Positions 9,615 through 19,480 of a stretch of 64,000 nucleotides of DNA are shown here, in pieces; position 1 is the stretch's first letter; each line of letters begins with the position of its first letter. The stretch comes from an uncultured Glaciecola sp. GTDB taxonomy: Bacteria; Pseudomonadota; Gammaproteobacteria; Enterobacterales; Alteromonadaceae. Both the position numbers and the translations under genes were made by a program. The stretch is taken from assembly GCF_937770335.1 (NCBI RefSeq), contig NZ_CALJHY010000003.1, positions 62,001 through 126,000 of the forward strand, written 5' to 3'. The notes beneath the pieces were generated by a model. The model was not told the DNA's origin and did no database searches. It saw only the letters and a program-made list of their open reading frames with translations.

Positions 9615-9647
9615 AAAAAAGCGACTTTAATCAGTCGCTTTTTTTTT
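9615..9647. terminator. bidirectional terminator between asnB and the binding-protein gene
   Basis: Stem AAAAAAGCGACT (9615-9626) pairs with 9633-9644 around a 6-nt loop, with a T-run to 9647 on the plus strand and an A-run before it. It can therefore end asnB on the plus strand and the convergent gene, whose stop codon (9627-9629) lies in the loop, on the minus strand. Confidence 0.85.
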
Positions 9648-10559
9648 GCTTTCGAACTGCCCTCGTGTGTACCAATACTTAGCCTCAAGTACTGGCGTAT
9701 TTGAAGGTAAAAGTGGATTATCTAACTCAAAATAGGTAATTGCATCTAATGCTAACTGCTCTAATATTTCACCGTGATGTGCATAGAATAATTTGTCAAA
9801 ACTTCCATCTTCAATTGCTCTCTCCAAACCAACTTCCAACAAACGCGCTAAAGTTACATTGCGTTTATTTACAAAAAAGTACATTGCAGCCCGATATTTT
9901 AGCGCTATTCCCTCTTTTAATCTTATATCTGGATCGGCTCCTTCCTGACGCAATTCAGACAGTGCTTCAATAACTGAGCGAGGATAAAAATCTGCTTGCT
10001 GACGTGATAATAAATTCTTTGCTTCAGAATGATTCTGCGCACCTAAAACATTGAAACCGTTGGCCTGCAGTATCTTAGTATCTGGCCAATCGATGCCTTG
10101 CACGGGAGAATAAACTAATAAGTCCGCTAAAGTACTTACTACTTTAGTGTAAAACGGCTTATTTTGATGGGTCAACATCACTCGCCAACCAATCAACCCT
10201 TTCGCAATAGGTATACGAATAGGTAGCAGATCAGCTTCGCGTTGACGGTCAGTCATACTCCAAACAACATTAACCTCAATATTCTCACGTAATTGTCGAA
10301 GCGCTTTCGATTGTCGTTTGATACGTTGAGACGATACCATTCTGTATCGTACACCTGTTTTTTCCAGAGCTAACTTTAACAGTGCTTCAGGGTACTTATG
10401 ACCTTCATCGCCATCGTATAATGGCCCGGGATAAGTAACTACCCATGTTGCTGCGTGTGTAACTGCACTAAAAAATGACAGCGATAACAACAAAACCCCT
10501 AATGCTATTCTGCTTCCCAACATCAATTTCACGCTGGCTAGTGATTGTTTATATATCAT
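9627..10559 (-). CDS. periplasmic solute-binding-like protein (family 3 fold)
   Basis: 310-residue protein with a cleavable signal peptide (hydrophobic core LGVLLLSLSFFSAVTHAA, cleavage near residue 37). The rest resembles bacterial extracellular solute-binding proteins of family 3: YPGPLYDGDEGHKYPEALLKLAL at the start, a SRQQADFYPRSVIEAL segment in the second lobe, and IEDGSFDKLFYAHHGEILEQL near the end. It stands alone with no permease or ATPase gene beside it. It could be an orphan sensor-like or scavenging binding protein rather than part of a transporter. The ligand cannot be inferred. The stop codon lies inside the shared terminator. Confidence 0.65.
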   Translation of the reverse strand: MIYKQSLASVKLMLGSRIALGVLLLSLSFFSAVTHAATWVVTYPGPLYDGDEGHKYPEALLKLALEKTGVRYRMVSSQRIKRQSKALRQLRENIEVNVVWSMTDRQREADLLPIRIPIAKGLIGWRVMLTHQNKPFYTKVVSTLADLLVYSPVQGIDWPDTKILQANGFNVLGAQNHSEAKNLLSRQQADFYPRSVIEALSELRQEGADPDIRLKEGIALKYRAAMYFFVNKRNVTLARLLEVGLERAIEDGSFDKLFYAHHGEILEQLALDAITYFELDNPLLPSNTPVLEAKYWYTRGQFESKKKATD

Positions 10560-10678
10560 CTATAACCACCAAGATAATATTGAGATTTTGTTCAATATCA
10601 CTTAAGAATTGATAGTCTTCTATATACTTATCCATTGGTTCCCCAGTTGAGTTTACTAGTCACACTTGAAAAAATTAG

Positions 10679-11353
10679 CTACTCTAAGCCAATAAACTTG
10701 TGCATTTGTAATGAAAGACGCCAGTTTCGAGCAATGCATGTTTTTACAGCTAAATCTGTAGCGCGCTTTTGCTGACTAATAGGCTGCAAATAAATTAGTG
10801 GTAACACACTTTGATCCATCGTTGCTAACAACAAATCTAGCTCATCTATGTGTTTTTGCATAGCAACGGGATGTTTTATTTCATTAGCTCTGGCTAATGC
10901 ATCGTCGCGCATTTTGTAGCCTCCTTGCATATTAATTTTTGGCGATACTGTCACCCATGTATCTTTACTCGTCAAGATTTCAAATGTACCACTGGTTTCT
11001 ATTTGGGTCGAATAACCTTTACTATGCGCTAAATCAGTAAACCCAGTTAAATCATACATACAAGGTTCACCGCCGGTCAGAACGATGTGTTTGGCCACAT
11101 AGCCGTATTCATCAAATAGCTGAAATAAAGCGTCTTCGGTTGCAGAAAACCACTGCGAAGATTCTTCATTTTCCTGCATTATCGACTTTGCATTCGTTTC
11201 TTTTTCTAGGCTGATTTCCCAAGTATGTTTTGTATCACACCACGAGCAACCAACGGGACAGCCTTGCAGCCTTACGAAAATAGACGGCACTCCAGTAAAC
11301 GAGCCTTCGCCTTGAAGTGACTCAAATACTTCGTTTACTTTTAAGTTTTGCAC
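10679..11353 (-). CDS. queE: 7-carboxy-7-deazaguanine synthase
   Basis: 224-residue radical SAM enzyme of queuosine synthesis; it converts 6-carboxytetrahydropterin into 7-carboxy-7-deazaguanine. The cluster motif is CX3CX2C with Cys32, Cys36 and Cys39 (GCPVGCSWCD). The substrate/SAM region is seen in VNEVFESLQGEGSFTGVPS and in VLTGGEPCMYDL. It diverges from queC, the next enzyme of the pathway, across an 89-bp gap. No preQ1 riboswitch was recognised in that gap. Confidence 0.95.
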   Translation of the reverse strand: MQNLKVNEVFESLQGEGSFTGVPSIFVRLQGCPVGCSWCDTKHTWEISLEKETNAKSIMQENEESSQWFSATEDALFQLFDEYGYVAKHIVLTGGEPCMYDLTGFTDLAHSKGYSTQIETSGTFEILTSKDTWVTVSPKINMQGGYKMRDDALARANEIKHPVAMQKHIDELDLLLATMDQSVLPLIYLQPISQQKRATDLAVKTCIARNWRLSLQMHKFIGLE

Positions 11354-11442
11354 AATAACAACCTACTTCTTATTCAAATACAGTTGGGATTTTAGCAGGG
11401 ATCGCTTAGAATCAGCACCGTTTTTTTAAAGGAGAATAACAA

Positions 11443-12102
11443 ATGTCAGCGAAAGTCGTCATCATCTATTCAGGCGGTATGGATTCATATACCGTGCTAA
11501 ACAAGGCCATGCAGCAAGGATATGATGTGCATGCAGTGTCTTTCAATTATGGACAGAGACATAGCAAAGAATTACTTTTCGCAAAGAAAGTTTGTGAACA
11601 ACACAATATTGAGCACAAAATCGTTGATATTAGTTCAATAAAACAACTAATCGGCGGTTCTGCTCTTACTGATGATATTGAGGTTCCTGAGGGGCATTAC
11701 GAAGAAGATAGTATGAAAACGACGGTCGTTCCAAATCGCAACATGATTATGTTGTCTATGGCGGTTGGTTATGCAGTTTCTATACAAGCCGAAGCGGTGT
11801 ATTTCGGAGCTCACTCAGGCGATCATGCTATTTATCCAGATTGCAGGACAGAGTTCGTTAGCGCTATGAATGACGTATGCAAAATCGCAAACTACCAAGC
11901 CGTTGAAGTAAGAGCTCCCTATTTGGCGTCTAGTAAGATTGATATTCTGAAGGAAGGCTTGGCAATGAATTTAGACTATAAAGACACATGGACTTGCTAC
12001 AACGGCCAGGAAAAAGCATGCGGACGATGTGGTGCTTGTCAGGAAAGGCTTGAAGCATTTTCTGAAAACAACACTGTTGATCCTATTCCGTATCAGAACT
12101 AA
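11443..12102 (+). CDS. queC: 7-cyano-7-deazaguanine synthase
   Basis: 219-residue enzyme that makes preQ0 from 7-carboxy-7-deazaguanine, ammonia and ATP. The PP-loop is SGGMDS at residues 10-15 (the family usually has SGGLDS or SGGQDS). The C-terminal zinc-binding cysteines are in TWTCYNG and [14 protein letters not shown]. An AAGGAG ribosome binding site precedes the ATG. It is divergent from queE and likely co-regulated with it. A strong terminator follows the stop codon. Confidence 0.95.
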   Translation: MSAKVVIIYSGGMDSYTVLNKAMQQGYDVHAVSFNYGQRHSKELLFAKKVCEQHNIEHKIVDISSIKQLIGGSALTDDIEVPEGHYEEDSMKTTVVPNRNMIMLSMAVGYAVSIQAEAVYFGAHSGDHAIYPDCRTEFVSAMNDVCKIANYQAVEVRAPYLASSKIDILKEGLAMNLDYKDTWTCYNGQEKACGRCGACQERLEAFSENNTVDPIPYQN

Positions 12103-12103
12103 A

Positions 12104-12143
12104 AAAGCCTCTGTTAGTGACGTTCACTAACAGAGGCTTTCTT
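12104..12143 (+). terminator. Rho-independent terminator after queC
   Basis: A perfect 17-bp stem (12104-12120 with 12124-12140) around a 3-nt CGT loop starts right after the stop codon. It is preceded by an A-run and followed by only a short T-rich tail, so it is stronger as a hairpin than as a textbook U-tract terminator. It may also serve the convergent LysR gene. Confidence 0.75.
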
Positions 12144-12175
12144 AGCTGATACTTCTTAACCGGCGTTGAATTGGA

Positions 12176-13105
12176 TTATTTCTGACTTTCAAATATGAAG
12201 TATTCCAACTCTTTAATACAGTGCCTTAACACGGGGTTAAGTCTTGTGTTTTTTCCATTCATCACGAATAACTCGTGACTAAATTCGAATAATGAGCCCT
12301 TACAAATTGGCACAAGACCGGTTGCTGCACCTTGCTCTCTGGCAATATAGTCAGGTAGCAGACCAACATATTCTCCAGTCATTACTGCAGCCATGCATAC
12401 GTCATATGAGTCTGAGAATGTTTGGATAGCGAGTCTTTTCTCACCACTAATATAATTGACCGATGACAACCCTGACATACCAATAGCAGGGAAATCCTCA
12501 ATTCTGACATTGTCAGGTAACGCATCGGCTTCGCGATACTTAGCTAATGGGTGCGTAGGCGAGCAATAAAGTCGCCCTTTACATTGCACGCCCGTAGAAT
12601 GGAAAGTGACCGACTCAGGTTTAACCATGTCGTATGTCGATAAAACCAAATGACATTCGCCTGAAAGAGCAACATGCTCAACTTCATTATATAAGCGGGT
12701 TTGAATGTTGACGTGAATATCGTCAAACTTTTTCATCGTACTCTTAACCGCTTTACTGACCGCTAACTGCATTGATGTAGCTAAGCCAGCCATCAACACA
12801 AGGGTAATATGACCACTATAGTCATCATGTAAGCTTTTTAAGTTGAATACAAAATTATCGAAGGCATTAAAGATTCGTTTAGTTTCTTGAAAAACAACTT
12901 CACCTTCCTTTGTCATTTGAAATCCACCACGACCGCGATGGCACAAAACAAGGTCTAGCCTCTCTTCCAACTTTTTGATAGCAGCACTGATATTTGGGCG
13001 CTGCATTCTAAGAACAGGTTCTGCGGCTGTGAAACCGTTGCAGGAAGCAACTGCGTAAAATACACGCAACAATTTGATATCAGATTCTTGTAAACGATTT
13101 AACAT
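12176..13105 (-). CDS. LysR-family transcriptional regulator
   Basis: 309-residue DNA-binding regulator. The N-terminal winged helix-turn-helix (residues 8-68) has the LysR pattern: LLRVFYAVASCNGFTAAEPVLRMQRPNISAAIKKLEERL followed by LVLCHRGRGGFQMTKEGEVV. A substrate-binding-like effector domain (about 95-300) follows. No divergently transcribed target gene is adjacent; 0.54 kb of non-coding DNA lies upstream. The regulated pathway and inducer cannot be told from the sequence. Confidence 0.85.
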   Translation of the reverse strand: MLNRLQESDIKLLRVFYAVASCNGFTAAEPVLRMQRPNISAAIKKLEERLDLVLCHRGRGGFQMTKEGEVVFQETKRIFNAFDNFVFNLKSLHDDYSGHITLVLMAGLATSMQLAVSKAVKSTMKKFDDIHVNIQTRLYNEVEHVALSGECHLVLSTYDMVKPESVTFHSTGVQCKGRLYCSPTHPLAKYREADALPDNVRIEDFPAIGMSGLSSVNYISGEKRLAIQTFSDSYDVCMAAVMTGEYVGLLPDYIAREQGAATGLVPICKGSLFEFSHELFVMNGKNTRLNPVLRHCIKELEYFIFESQK

Positions 13106-13469
13106 ATATTCACCGCGTTAGGTATATCTGCTCATACTACTTGAAGACATATTATTCAAAATTTAGACGTTTTACAATCACTTTGTTATTGATTTATATA
13201 ACTTTCCGATTTTTATTGTAACTGTCCATGTAAATGCCACATAAATATGAAAAAAATTAGCTAATGAGCGACCTTCTAATTTGCTCATATTTATCCGTAA
13301 ATTAGCAGCTTTAATGTTCAAAACTGCGTAACATCCATGTTAGCGCCGATGTACCCGCAATTGTTCTAATAGCTAATTGCTTGTAACACAACGTCATATC
13401 TAACGTTTTGAGTAAGTATAAGAAAAATTAATTAGCTTATATATCTCTTTATAGATATCACTTAATAAT

Positions 13470-13502
13470 GAAAGGTATAATACATTAAACATTATACCTT
13501 TC
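13470..13502. repeat. 12-bp perfect inverted repeat
   Basis: Arms GAAAGGTATAAT (13470-13481) and ATTATACCTTTC (13491-13502) around a 9-nt loop. There is no T-run beyond the stem on either strand. It may be an operator-like dyad or a transcript-end hairpin for uvrB. Confidence 0.6.
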
Positions 13503-13554
13503 AAGCTAATTGGCGGCTAATTCTTACTGTTTAGAGGTTTTCTCGCTGTTTATT

Positions 13555-13586
13555 CCTTTGTAACATCGTCTACGATGTCACAAAGG
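13555..13586. repeat. near-perfect 32-bp palindrome downstream of uvrB
   Basis: Pairing of 13555-13569 with 13572-13586 gives 14 of 15 base pairs (one A-C mismatch) with a 2-nt centre. It lies 61 bp beyond the uvrB stop codon. There is no U-tract, so termination is uncertain. The compact dyad could equally be a protein-binding site. Confidence 0.55.
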
Positions 13587-13647
13587 GCAATAGTGGGATA
13601 TCATATTCACTGCAATGGCAGACACAATATTAAACGGTCATCGACTA

Positions 13648-15660
13648 TTAAAGTTTTAAAATTTCAGCTCGTATTGTTTCAACTTCATCCCTCAACGAGG
13701 CTGCTTTTTCAAATTCTAGATCTCTGGCTGACTCAAACATTTGTTTTTCGATCTCAGCAACTTTAGCCATTAATTGAGTGACATTCATTGCTTTATACGT
13801 CTTTTCTTTCTCTGCAATTTTACGTAATCGGACTTTACCTGATGCAGGATGATTGGTATCACCGAGGTCCATAATATCAGTAATTGGCTTGTTCAATGAA
13901 TGCGGAATTATGCCGTGTTTTTCATTATGAGCAACTTGTTTTGCCCGCCTTCGGTCAGTCTCATCCATGGCGCGTTGCATTGAACCAGTTATGCGATCCG
14001 CATATAAAATAGCCTTTCCGTTTATATGACGAGCAGCCCTTCCCATTGTCTGGATCAGCGATTTATCAGCTCTCAGAAATCCTTCTTTATCGGCATCGAG
14101 TATGGCAACTAAGGAAACTTCAGGCATATCTAAACCTTCACGCAGAAGATTGATACCGACTAAAACGTCAAATTTACCGATGCGTAGATCGCGAATAATT
14201 TCTATACGCTCGACGGTGTCAATATCAGAATGTAGATAGCGAACTTTAACGCCATGTTCATTTAGGTATTCACTTAAATCCTCTGCCATTCTTTTTGTTA
14301 ATGTGGTTATAAGAACTCGTTCATTGACTGCAACTCGCAAACCAATTTCAGATAAGACATCATCCACCTGAGTTCCTACGGGGCGAATTTCTATTGGCGG
14401 ATCAATTAATCCTGTGGGTCGAACAACTTGTTCTACAATATCGCCGTCACACTTTTCCAATTCATAATTACCAGGTGTTGCAGATACATAAATGGTCTGT
14501 GGTGATATATGTTCAAACTCTTCGAATTTAAGCGGCCTATTATCCATAGCCGATGGTAATCGAAAGCCAAATTCGACCAATGTTTCTTTTCTTGAGCGAT
14601 CACCTTTATACATCGCTCCAATTTGCGACACGGTAACGTGAGACTCATCAACAAATAATAATCCATCTGCTGGAAAATAATCTAACAAGGTAGGTGGTGG
14701 CTCGCCAGGCGCTTTTCCTGACAAATAACGGCTATAGTTCTCAATGCCCGAGCAATAACCTAATTCCAGCATCATTTCTATATCGAATTGAGTACGTTGA
14801 GTAAGCCGCTGCTCTTCAACTAGTTTGTGATTAGATTTTAGATTTTCGCGGCGTTCTTTTAATTCGTCTTTAATCTTATCAATGGCGGCTACAATTTTTT
14901 CGCGCGGGGTAACATAATGTGTTTTTGGATACACAGTGACGCGCACAACCTTTTTATCAACGGCACCGGTTAGCGGATCGAACAAATTAATTTCTTCAAT
15001 TTCATCGTCGAATAATTGAATCCGAATCGCTTGTTTTTCGGAATCTGCAGGGAATATATCAATGACATCACCACGCACTCGAAAACTACCGCGCTCAAAG
15101 GCAATGTCATTGCGTTTATATTGCAGTTCAGCGAGCCGTCTCAGCACATCACGTTGATCCATTATGTCGCCTTGGCGAAAATGTAATAGCATCTTCATGT
15201 AACTTTTTGGGTCGCCCAAGCCGTAAATAGCAGATACAGATGCAATAATGATAACGTCGCGACGTTCCATTAGTGATTTTGTCGCCGACAACCGCATTTG
15301 CTCAATGTGGTCATTAATTGACGCGTCCTTTTCTATAAACGTGTCAGTACTAGGCACATATGCTTCCGGTTGATAATAATCATAGTAGGAAACAAAATAT
15401 TCAACGGCATTGTTCGGAAAAAACTCTTTCATTTCGCCATATAGTTGCGCGGCAAGCGTCTTATTATGTGCCATTATCAATGTAGGTCTTTGCACTTTGG
15501 AGATCACATTGGCCATAGTGAACGTCTTACCTGAACCCGTAACCCCCAAAAGAACTTGTTTCGCTAAACCCGATTCCAAACCTTCTACTAGAGAGGCTAT
15601 TGCTGTGGGTTGATCTCCAGCGGGTTGATAACTTGATTTTAGGGTAAAAGCTCTACTCAT
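13648..15660 (-). CDS. uvrB: excinuclease ABC subunit B
   Basis: 670-residue damage-verification helicase of nucleotide excision repair. Seen: Walker [15 protein letters not shown] near residue 42, the beta-hairpin region [25 protein letters not shown] near 93-118, Walker B-like [10 protein letters not shown] near 337, helicase motif [15 protein letters not shown] near 504 and [17 protein letters not shown] near 540. A C-terminal UVR motif (about 628-663) binds UvrC. Length is typical. Its ATG overlaps the TGA of the upstream MATE gene (ATGA), which implies translational coupling. No LexA box (CTGT-N8-ACAG) is visible just upstream of either gene. Confidence 0.97.
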   Translation of the reverse strand: MSRAFTLKSSYQPAGDQPTAIASLVEGLESGLAKQVLLGVTGSGKTFTMANVISKVQRPTLIMAHNKTLAAQLYGEMKEFFPNNAVEYFVSYYDYYQPEAYVPSTDTFIEKDASINDHIEQMRLSATKSLMERRDVIIIASVSAIYGLGDPKSYMKMLLHFRQGDIMDQRDVLRRLAELQYKRNDIAFERGSFRVRGDVIDIFPADSEKQAIRIQLFDDEIEEINLFDPLTGAVDKKVVRVTVYPKTHYVTPREKIVAAIDKIKDELKERRENLKSNHKLVEEQRLTQRTQFDIEMMLELGYCSGIENYSRYLSGKAPGEPPPTLLDYFPADGLLFVDESHVTVSQIGAMYKGDRSRKETLVEFGFRLPSAMDNRPLKFEEFEHISPQTIYVSATPGNYELEKCDGDIVEQVVRPTGLIDPPIEIRPVGTQVDDVLSEIGLRVAVNERVLITTLTKRMAEDLSEYLNEHGVKVRYLHSDIDTVERIEIIRDLRIGKFDVLVGINLLREGLDMPEVSLVAILDADKEGFLRADKSLIQTMGRAARHINGKAILYADRITGSMQRAMDETDRRRAKQVAHNEKHGIIPHSLNKPITDIMDLGDTNHPASGKVRLRKIAEKEKTYKAMNVTQLMAKVAEIEKQMFESARDLEFEKAASLRDEVETIRAEILKL

Positions 15661-17042
15661 TTTTCACTTCCAAGTACTGACGTTTTAAATTCCAACGCCA
15701 TTTCATTTTTCAAATTTTGATTAAACCATGTATATGCCAAAACGGACGTCAAAACGTTAGCAATAACACACCCCCAAAATAGACCTTCTAGTCCATATAA
15801 ATAACTGCCCAACGATGCTATCGGTACGTAAAATGCGAATAACCTTAAGATACTTAATAATAATGCTGACATTGGTTTATGCATGGCATTAAACGATGAG
15901 TTGGCTAATATAATGATGCCTTGCAAGCCATATCCAAGGGGTAGGATGCAAAGAAACAACGTAATATCTCGCGCAACACTTGCTTCTTCGGCAAATACTT
16001 GCGCAATATAGCTTGAGAATATTGCCAATATGGCAAACACGATCAGCTGCCAAATAATTACAAACTTTGCAGCCATATCAAACGCAGTTTTAATACGTAA
16101 TAATTTATTTGCCCCGTAATTTTGACTGATAAAGGGCGGTAATGACATGGACAAAGCTAATACAATAATGCTGGCGATAGATTCGAGTCGATTACCGACT
16201 CCCCATGCCGCAACCGCTTCGGAGCCGTAGTTAGCGACGACAGCTGTCATAACACCACCTGCGATGGGCGTGAGCATGTTAGCCCCTGCCGCTGGTAGTC
16301 CTATTTTCAACACACCTCTAGCTGCGACAATAAACTCTCCCAACCTAAGTATACGCGGTTCAATCAAGTGCCTTTTGACTGCCAGTAAATAAAGTATCCA
16401 GACTAAACAAATTGCCCAAGCAATTGCTGTTGCGATTGCCGCACCTTGGATACCTAATCCGGGAATAGGACCCCATCCAAAAATTAAAATTGGATCCAAG
16501 ACAACGTTAATTGCCCCCCCAACGGCCATAATAATACTGGGAGTTTTTGTGTCACCGAAGGCCCTAAGTACCGAATTACCCACCATAGGAATGGCAAGAA
16601 AAATACCGGCAACATACCAAGGGACCATATAAGCTTGAATAAATGGCATTAGGGCATTATCCGCCCCCATTAATGAAAATATAAATTCAATACTGAAAAT
16701 ACCAATAACTGAAAATATACCAACCAGAATCGCAGAAAGCATGAGAGCACCGGTCGCTAATGCTTTTGCATCTTGCGTATTGCCTGAGCCGATATACTTG
16801 CCAATGATGGCGGACGTACCAATTCCTAGGCCTATATTTAAGCTGATAACAGTAAACGTTACTGGAAAAGTGAAACTAATTGCGGCTAATTGCTCGGTTC
16901 CCAACATACTTACAAAAAAAGTATCTACGATACTAAACGTCATCAACATTAACATTCCGACAATCATTGGAATTGTCATACTTTTCAATGTTTGTGCAAT
17001 ATCGCCATTTAGCATATCTCGGTGAATTTTATTATTGGTCAC
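15657..17042 (-). CDS. MATE family efflux transporter
   Basis: 461-residue inner-membrane protein with about 12 hydrophobic segments arranged as two homologous halves, as in MATE exporters. Typical stretches are [27 protein letters not shown] in helix 1, [34 protein letters not shown] in helix 2, and [37 protein letters not shown] at the start of the second half. The family exports organic cations and drugs by Na+ or H+ antiport; the substrate here is unknown. It lies directly upstream of uvrB in the same transcript with a 4-nt stop/start overlap. Confidence 0.85.
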   Translation of the reverse strand: MTNNKIHRDMLNGDIAQTLKSMTIPMIVGMLMLMTFSIVDTFFVSMLGTEQLAAISFTFPVTFTVISLNIGLGIGTSAIIGKYIGSGNTQDAKALATGALMLSAILVGIFSVIGIFSIEFIFSLMGADNALMPFIQAYMVPWYVAGIFLAIPMVGNSVLRAFGDTKTPSIIMAVGGAINVVLDPILIFGWGPIPGLGIQGAAIATAIAWAICLVWILYLLAVKRHLIEPRILRLGEFIVAARGVLKIGLPAAGANMLTPIAGGVMTAVVANYGSEAVAAWGVGNRLESIASIIVLALSMSLPPFISQNYGANKLLRIKTAFDMAAKFVIIWQLIVFAILAIFSSYIAQVFAEEASVARDITLFLCILPLGYGLQGIIILANSSFNAMHKPMSALLLSILRLFAFYVPIASLGSYLYGLEGLFWGCVIANVLTSVLAYTWFNQNLKNEMALEFKTSVLGSEK

Positions 17043-17441
17043 AAATTATCGTCATTTTGTTCTCATTTTATTATGCATAATAAAAGATCATGGCCCTTTT
17101 TACTCCGAGTAGGAGTTTTTAGTTTGATTTTAATGTTATCTCTTTTAAGACCAATAAAACTGATTGATTTGATTGTGACTAACTAATTCTGCCAACCCTT
17201 TGATTATCGCACAAAAAAACCGCAAAAAAACAGTCACATCTTCCTTCTCGATTGATAAAAATGAATTCATACACAGGCAGATATCCAATACACACCTGTC
17301 AACAATTAAAAATGAAAATTTATTGCTGTATCGCTAAATCCATGTTTTAAAACGTTTTATTTATTTTTGACGTTTTTTATACTATTTTTGTTGACAAAAT
17401 TTGATAAAGCTCGGCGCTTAACTTAAGCATTTAACCCACAG

Positions 17442-17468
17442 AGTTATCCACAGATCTAGTGGATAACT
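17442..17468. promoter_or_regulatory. inverted pair of DnaA-box-like sites
   Basis: TTATCCACA at 17444-17452 matches the E. coli DnaA-box consensus TTATNCACA exactly. On the opposite strand TTATCCACT lies head to head (complement of 17458-17466), so 17442-17451 and 17459-17468 form a 10-bp perfect inverted repeat around AGATCTA. I found only these two boxes, too few to call an origin. DnaA-dependent control or titration is possible. Confidence 0.4.
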
Positions 17469-17831
17469 AGTCGCGCCCTAATAATGACGCTCGTTAACAG
17501 CTTTTTCGCAAAATATTATGTAAGTTACCACTAACCTTAAGAGTATTTTGGTTACGGTGCGTTTTTTGTAAGCACTGTTCGTAATACCAGTAGTCAAAGT
17601 AATTTTAATAACTTTTTACTCGATAATTAACTTAAAAATGAAAAAATTGTAATAAGAAGAAAGTTAACATTATTACGATTACACCATTCTTTTAATTTTA
17701 TCTAATAGTATCATAAGCTTAATGCGGAAACGCCTTACATTGAGACTTCCACTGCAGATGAAAATGAAAGACAATGCCTGATTACTAAATAAGCAAACAA
17801 AAATTAAACACCAAAAAACCGCAAAACACGG

Positions 17832-17860
17832 TTGACACAGAGCCGTTAGTTCATTAATCT
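17832..17860 (+). promoter_or_regulatory. sigma70-type promoter of the tRNA-Asn genes
   Basis: A perfect -35 TTGACA (17832-17837) is followed after 17 bp by TAATCT (17855-17860). The next bases are the G+C-rich discriminator CCGGCTCG, typical of growth-rate or stringently controlled stable-RNA promoters. The expected start, near 17867, is about 13 bp before the first tRNA. Confidence 0.65.
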
Positions 17861-17879
17861 CCGGCTCGTTAAAAGCAGG

Positions 17880-17955
17880 TCCCCCTTAGCTCAGTTGGTA
17901 GAGCGACGGACTGTTAATCCGCAGGTCCCCCGTTCGAGCCGGGGAGGGGGAGCCA
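17880..17955 (+). tRNA. tRNA-Asn (GTT), copy 1
   Basis: 76-nt cloverleaf with encoded CCA. The acceptor stem TCCCCCT pairs with AGGGGGA (17945-17951), the discriminator is G and CCA is at 17953-17955. The D arm is GCTC-AGTTGGTA-GAGC, the anticodon GTT is at 17913-17915 in the loop CTGTTAA, and the T arm carries GTTCGAG. It is identical to the copy 25 bp downstream. Confidence 0.97.
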
Positions 17956-17980
17956 CTTTTAACTACTTAGTAACACCTGT

Positions 17981-18056
17981 TCCCCCTTAGCTCAGTTGGT
18001 AGAGCGACGGACTGTTAATCCGCAGGTCCCCCGTTCGAGCCGGGGAGGGGGAGCCA
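17981..18056 (+). tRNA. tRNA-Asn (GTT), copy 2
   Basis: Second 76-nt tRNA-Asn, identical to copy 1 including the encoded CCA, with anticodon GTT at 18014-18016. The 25-bp spacer has no promoter-like sequence, so both copies are probably processed from one transcript. No clear terminator is seen before rnfA. Confidence 0.97.
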
Positions 18057-18322
18057 AATTCTCTGAGTGTTACTAATCCAATCCAGAATTACATTGCCAT
18101 TGTAAAGTCCATATTAATTAATATACAGATATCCTACACAAAGACCTGATTCAAGTTGTTAATTGTGTTGGAAAAAGCGATAATATTCGGCAGATTTAGG
18201 GAAGTTTTCGTTTAATCACGTAAATTACTAATTAGAGCTGAAAAATCAAATCAAACATCTCTAACCAGAAATTCAAAAACTTCATTATTGTCAACGATAT
18301 AAGTCGATAGAACGATAGGTAA

Positions 18323-18901
18323 ATGATCGAAATAATACTCTTACTAATTGGAACAGTGCTGGTAAACAACTTCGTCCTTGTTCAGTTTCTAGGCCTATGC
18401 CCATTTATGGGAGTTTCTGGAAAACTCGAAACTGCTATCGGCATGTCAATGGCGACGACTTTTGTCTTAACAATCGCGTCTATGTCTAGCTACCTGGTTG
18501 AAGCCTACATATTGACACCGCTTGGTATTGAATATCTCAGAACGCTCAGTTTCATTTTAGTGATCGCGGTAGTTGTGCAATTCACTGAAATGGTGGTGCA
18601 CAAAACAAGTCCTACCCTTTATCGGTTATTAGGAATATTTTTGCCATTAATTACAACTAATTGTGCGGTTTTAGGTGTTGCGCTATTGAACATCACTGAA
18701 CAACACAACTTTATAGAATCTATTATTTATGGATTTGGTGCTGCCGTTGGTTTTTCTTTAGCCTTAATATTATTTTCTGCAATGCGAGAAAGACTTGCTG
18801 CTGCTGATGTCCCTGCCCCATTCAAAGGCGCTTCAATTGCAATGATAACAGCGGGCTTAATGTCGCTAGCATTTATGGGTTTTACAGGGTTAATCAAATG
18901 A
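18323..18901 (+). CDS. rnfA: electron transport complex subunit RnfA/RsxA
   Basis: 192-residue inner-membrane subunit of the Rnf complex, with six hydrophobic segments. The N-terminus [41 protein letters not shown] and the stretch [19 protein letters not shown] are the family's hallmarks; the NCA-type cysteines of RnfA and RnfE bind a membrane [2Fe-2S] cluster. First gene of rnfABCDGE-nth; its TGA overlaps the ATG of rnfB. The complex couples ferredoxin/NADH redox exchange to Na+ or H+ movement. Confidence 0.95.
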   Translation: MIEIILLLIGTVLVNNFVLVQFLGLCPFMGVSGKLETAIGMSMATTFVLTIASMSSYLVEAYILTPLGIEYLRTLSFILVIAVVVQFTEMVVHKTSPTLYRLLGIFLPLITTNCAVLGVALLNITEQHNFIESIIYGFGAAVGFSLALILFSAMRERLAAADVPAPFKGASIAMITAGLMSLAFMGFTGLIK

Positions 18902-19470
18902 CCCTCACCCTCATCGCCTTGGCTGCAATTGCACTTTTAGCACTCATTTTTGGTTCTCTACTTGGCTTTGCAGCTATTCGTTTTAAAGTAGAAGGCGACC
19001 CGCTAGTCGAACAGATCGATGCAGTTTTACCACAAACTCAATGTGGTCAATGTGGCTATCCCGGTTGTAAGCCATATGCAGAAGCCATTGCAAACGGTGA
19101 CGATATAAATAAATGTCCTCCTGGTGGCGAAGCGACAATCAAAGAGCTTGCTACCCTTATGGGTGTTGAGGCAAAACCACTCGATTCCGCACACGGCGTC
19201 GAAAGTGTTAAAAAGGTTGCGTTTATTCGTGAAGATGAATGTATAGGGTGCACTAAATGCATTCAGGCGTGCCCTGTAGATGCTATTTTAGGTGCGGCTA
19301 AGCAAATGCATACCATTATTATTGATGAATGCACTGGCTGTGATTTATGCGTCGACCCTTGCCCAGTAGATTGTATTGATATGATTCCCGTTGAAGTTGA
19401 TTCCAGTCAATGGGAATGGGAGTTTAATAAGGTACCTGCAGGTAATATACCTGTCAGGCAAGTGTCTTAG
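18898..19470 (+). CDS. rnfB: electron transport complex subunit RnfB/RsxB
   Basis: 190-residue ferredoxin-like subunit. An N-terminal membrane anchor (residues 1-26) is followed by a 4Fe-4S cluster site ([18 protein letters not shown]) and two ferredoxin motifs, [16 protein letters not shown] and [18 protein letters not shown]. It passes electrons from soluble ferredoxin into the membrane complex. The start overlaps the rnfA stop (ATGA). Confidence 0.96.
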   Translation: MTLTLIALAAIALLALIFGSLLGFAAIRFKVEGDPLVEQIDAVLPQTQCGQCGYPGCKPYAEAIANGDDINKCPPGGEATIKELATLMGVEAKPLDSAHGVESVKKVAFIREDECIGCTKCIQACPVDAILGAAKQMHTIIIDECTGCDLCVDPCPVDCIDMIPVEVDSSQWEWEFNKVPAGNIPVRQVS

Positions 19471-19480
19471 AGGTATGCCT

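Larger units (their letters stand above)
13106..13647. other. non-coding interval between LysR gene and uvrB
   Basis: AT-rich stretch of 542 bp in which I see no convincing gene on either strand. It contains the LysR gene's upstream region and two inverted repeats listed separately (13470-13502 and 13555-13586). Confidence 0.6.
17043..17879. other. long AT-rich non-coding region upstream of the tRNA-Asn pair
   Basis: 837 bp without a credible reading frame. It holds the upstream region of the MATE-uvrB operon, a DnaA-box inverted repeat (17442-17468) and, at its right end, the tRNA promoter (17832-17860). Runs of A and T are frequent at 17600-17700. Confidence 0.6.

Noticed and set aside
11354-11442. 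preQ1 riboswitch between queE and queC
   Set aside because: The 89-bp gap shows no preQ1-type pseudoknot pattern that I can recognise, only a ribosome binding site before queC.
17442-17468. Chromosomal replication origin
   Set aside because: Only two DnaA boxes were seen, without a clear unwinding element, and none of the usual origin neighbour genes (dnaA, gidA/mnmG, rpmH) are present.
17880-18056. tRNA-flanked integrated element with att repeats
   Set aside because: The repeated sequences are two complete tRNA genes 25 bp apart with one promoter; no integrase or foreign cargo lies on either side.
19391-19480. Extended N-terminus of RnfC starting inside rnfB
   Set aside because: It would overlap rnfB by 80 bp, has no homology to RnfC N-termini, and a proper ribosome binding site marks 19481.
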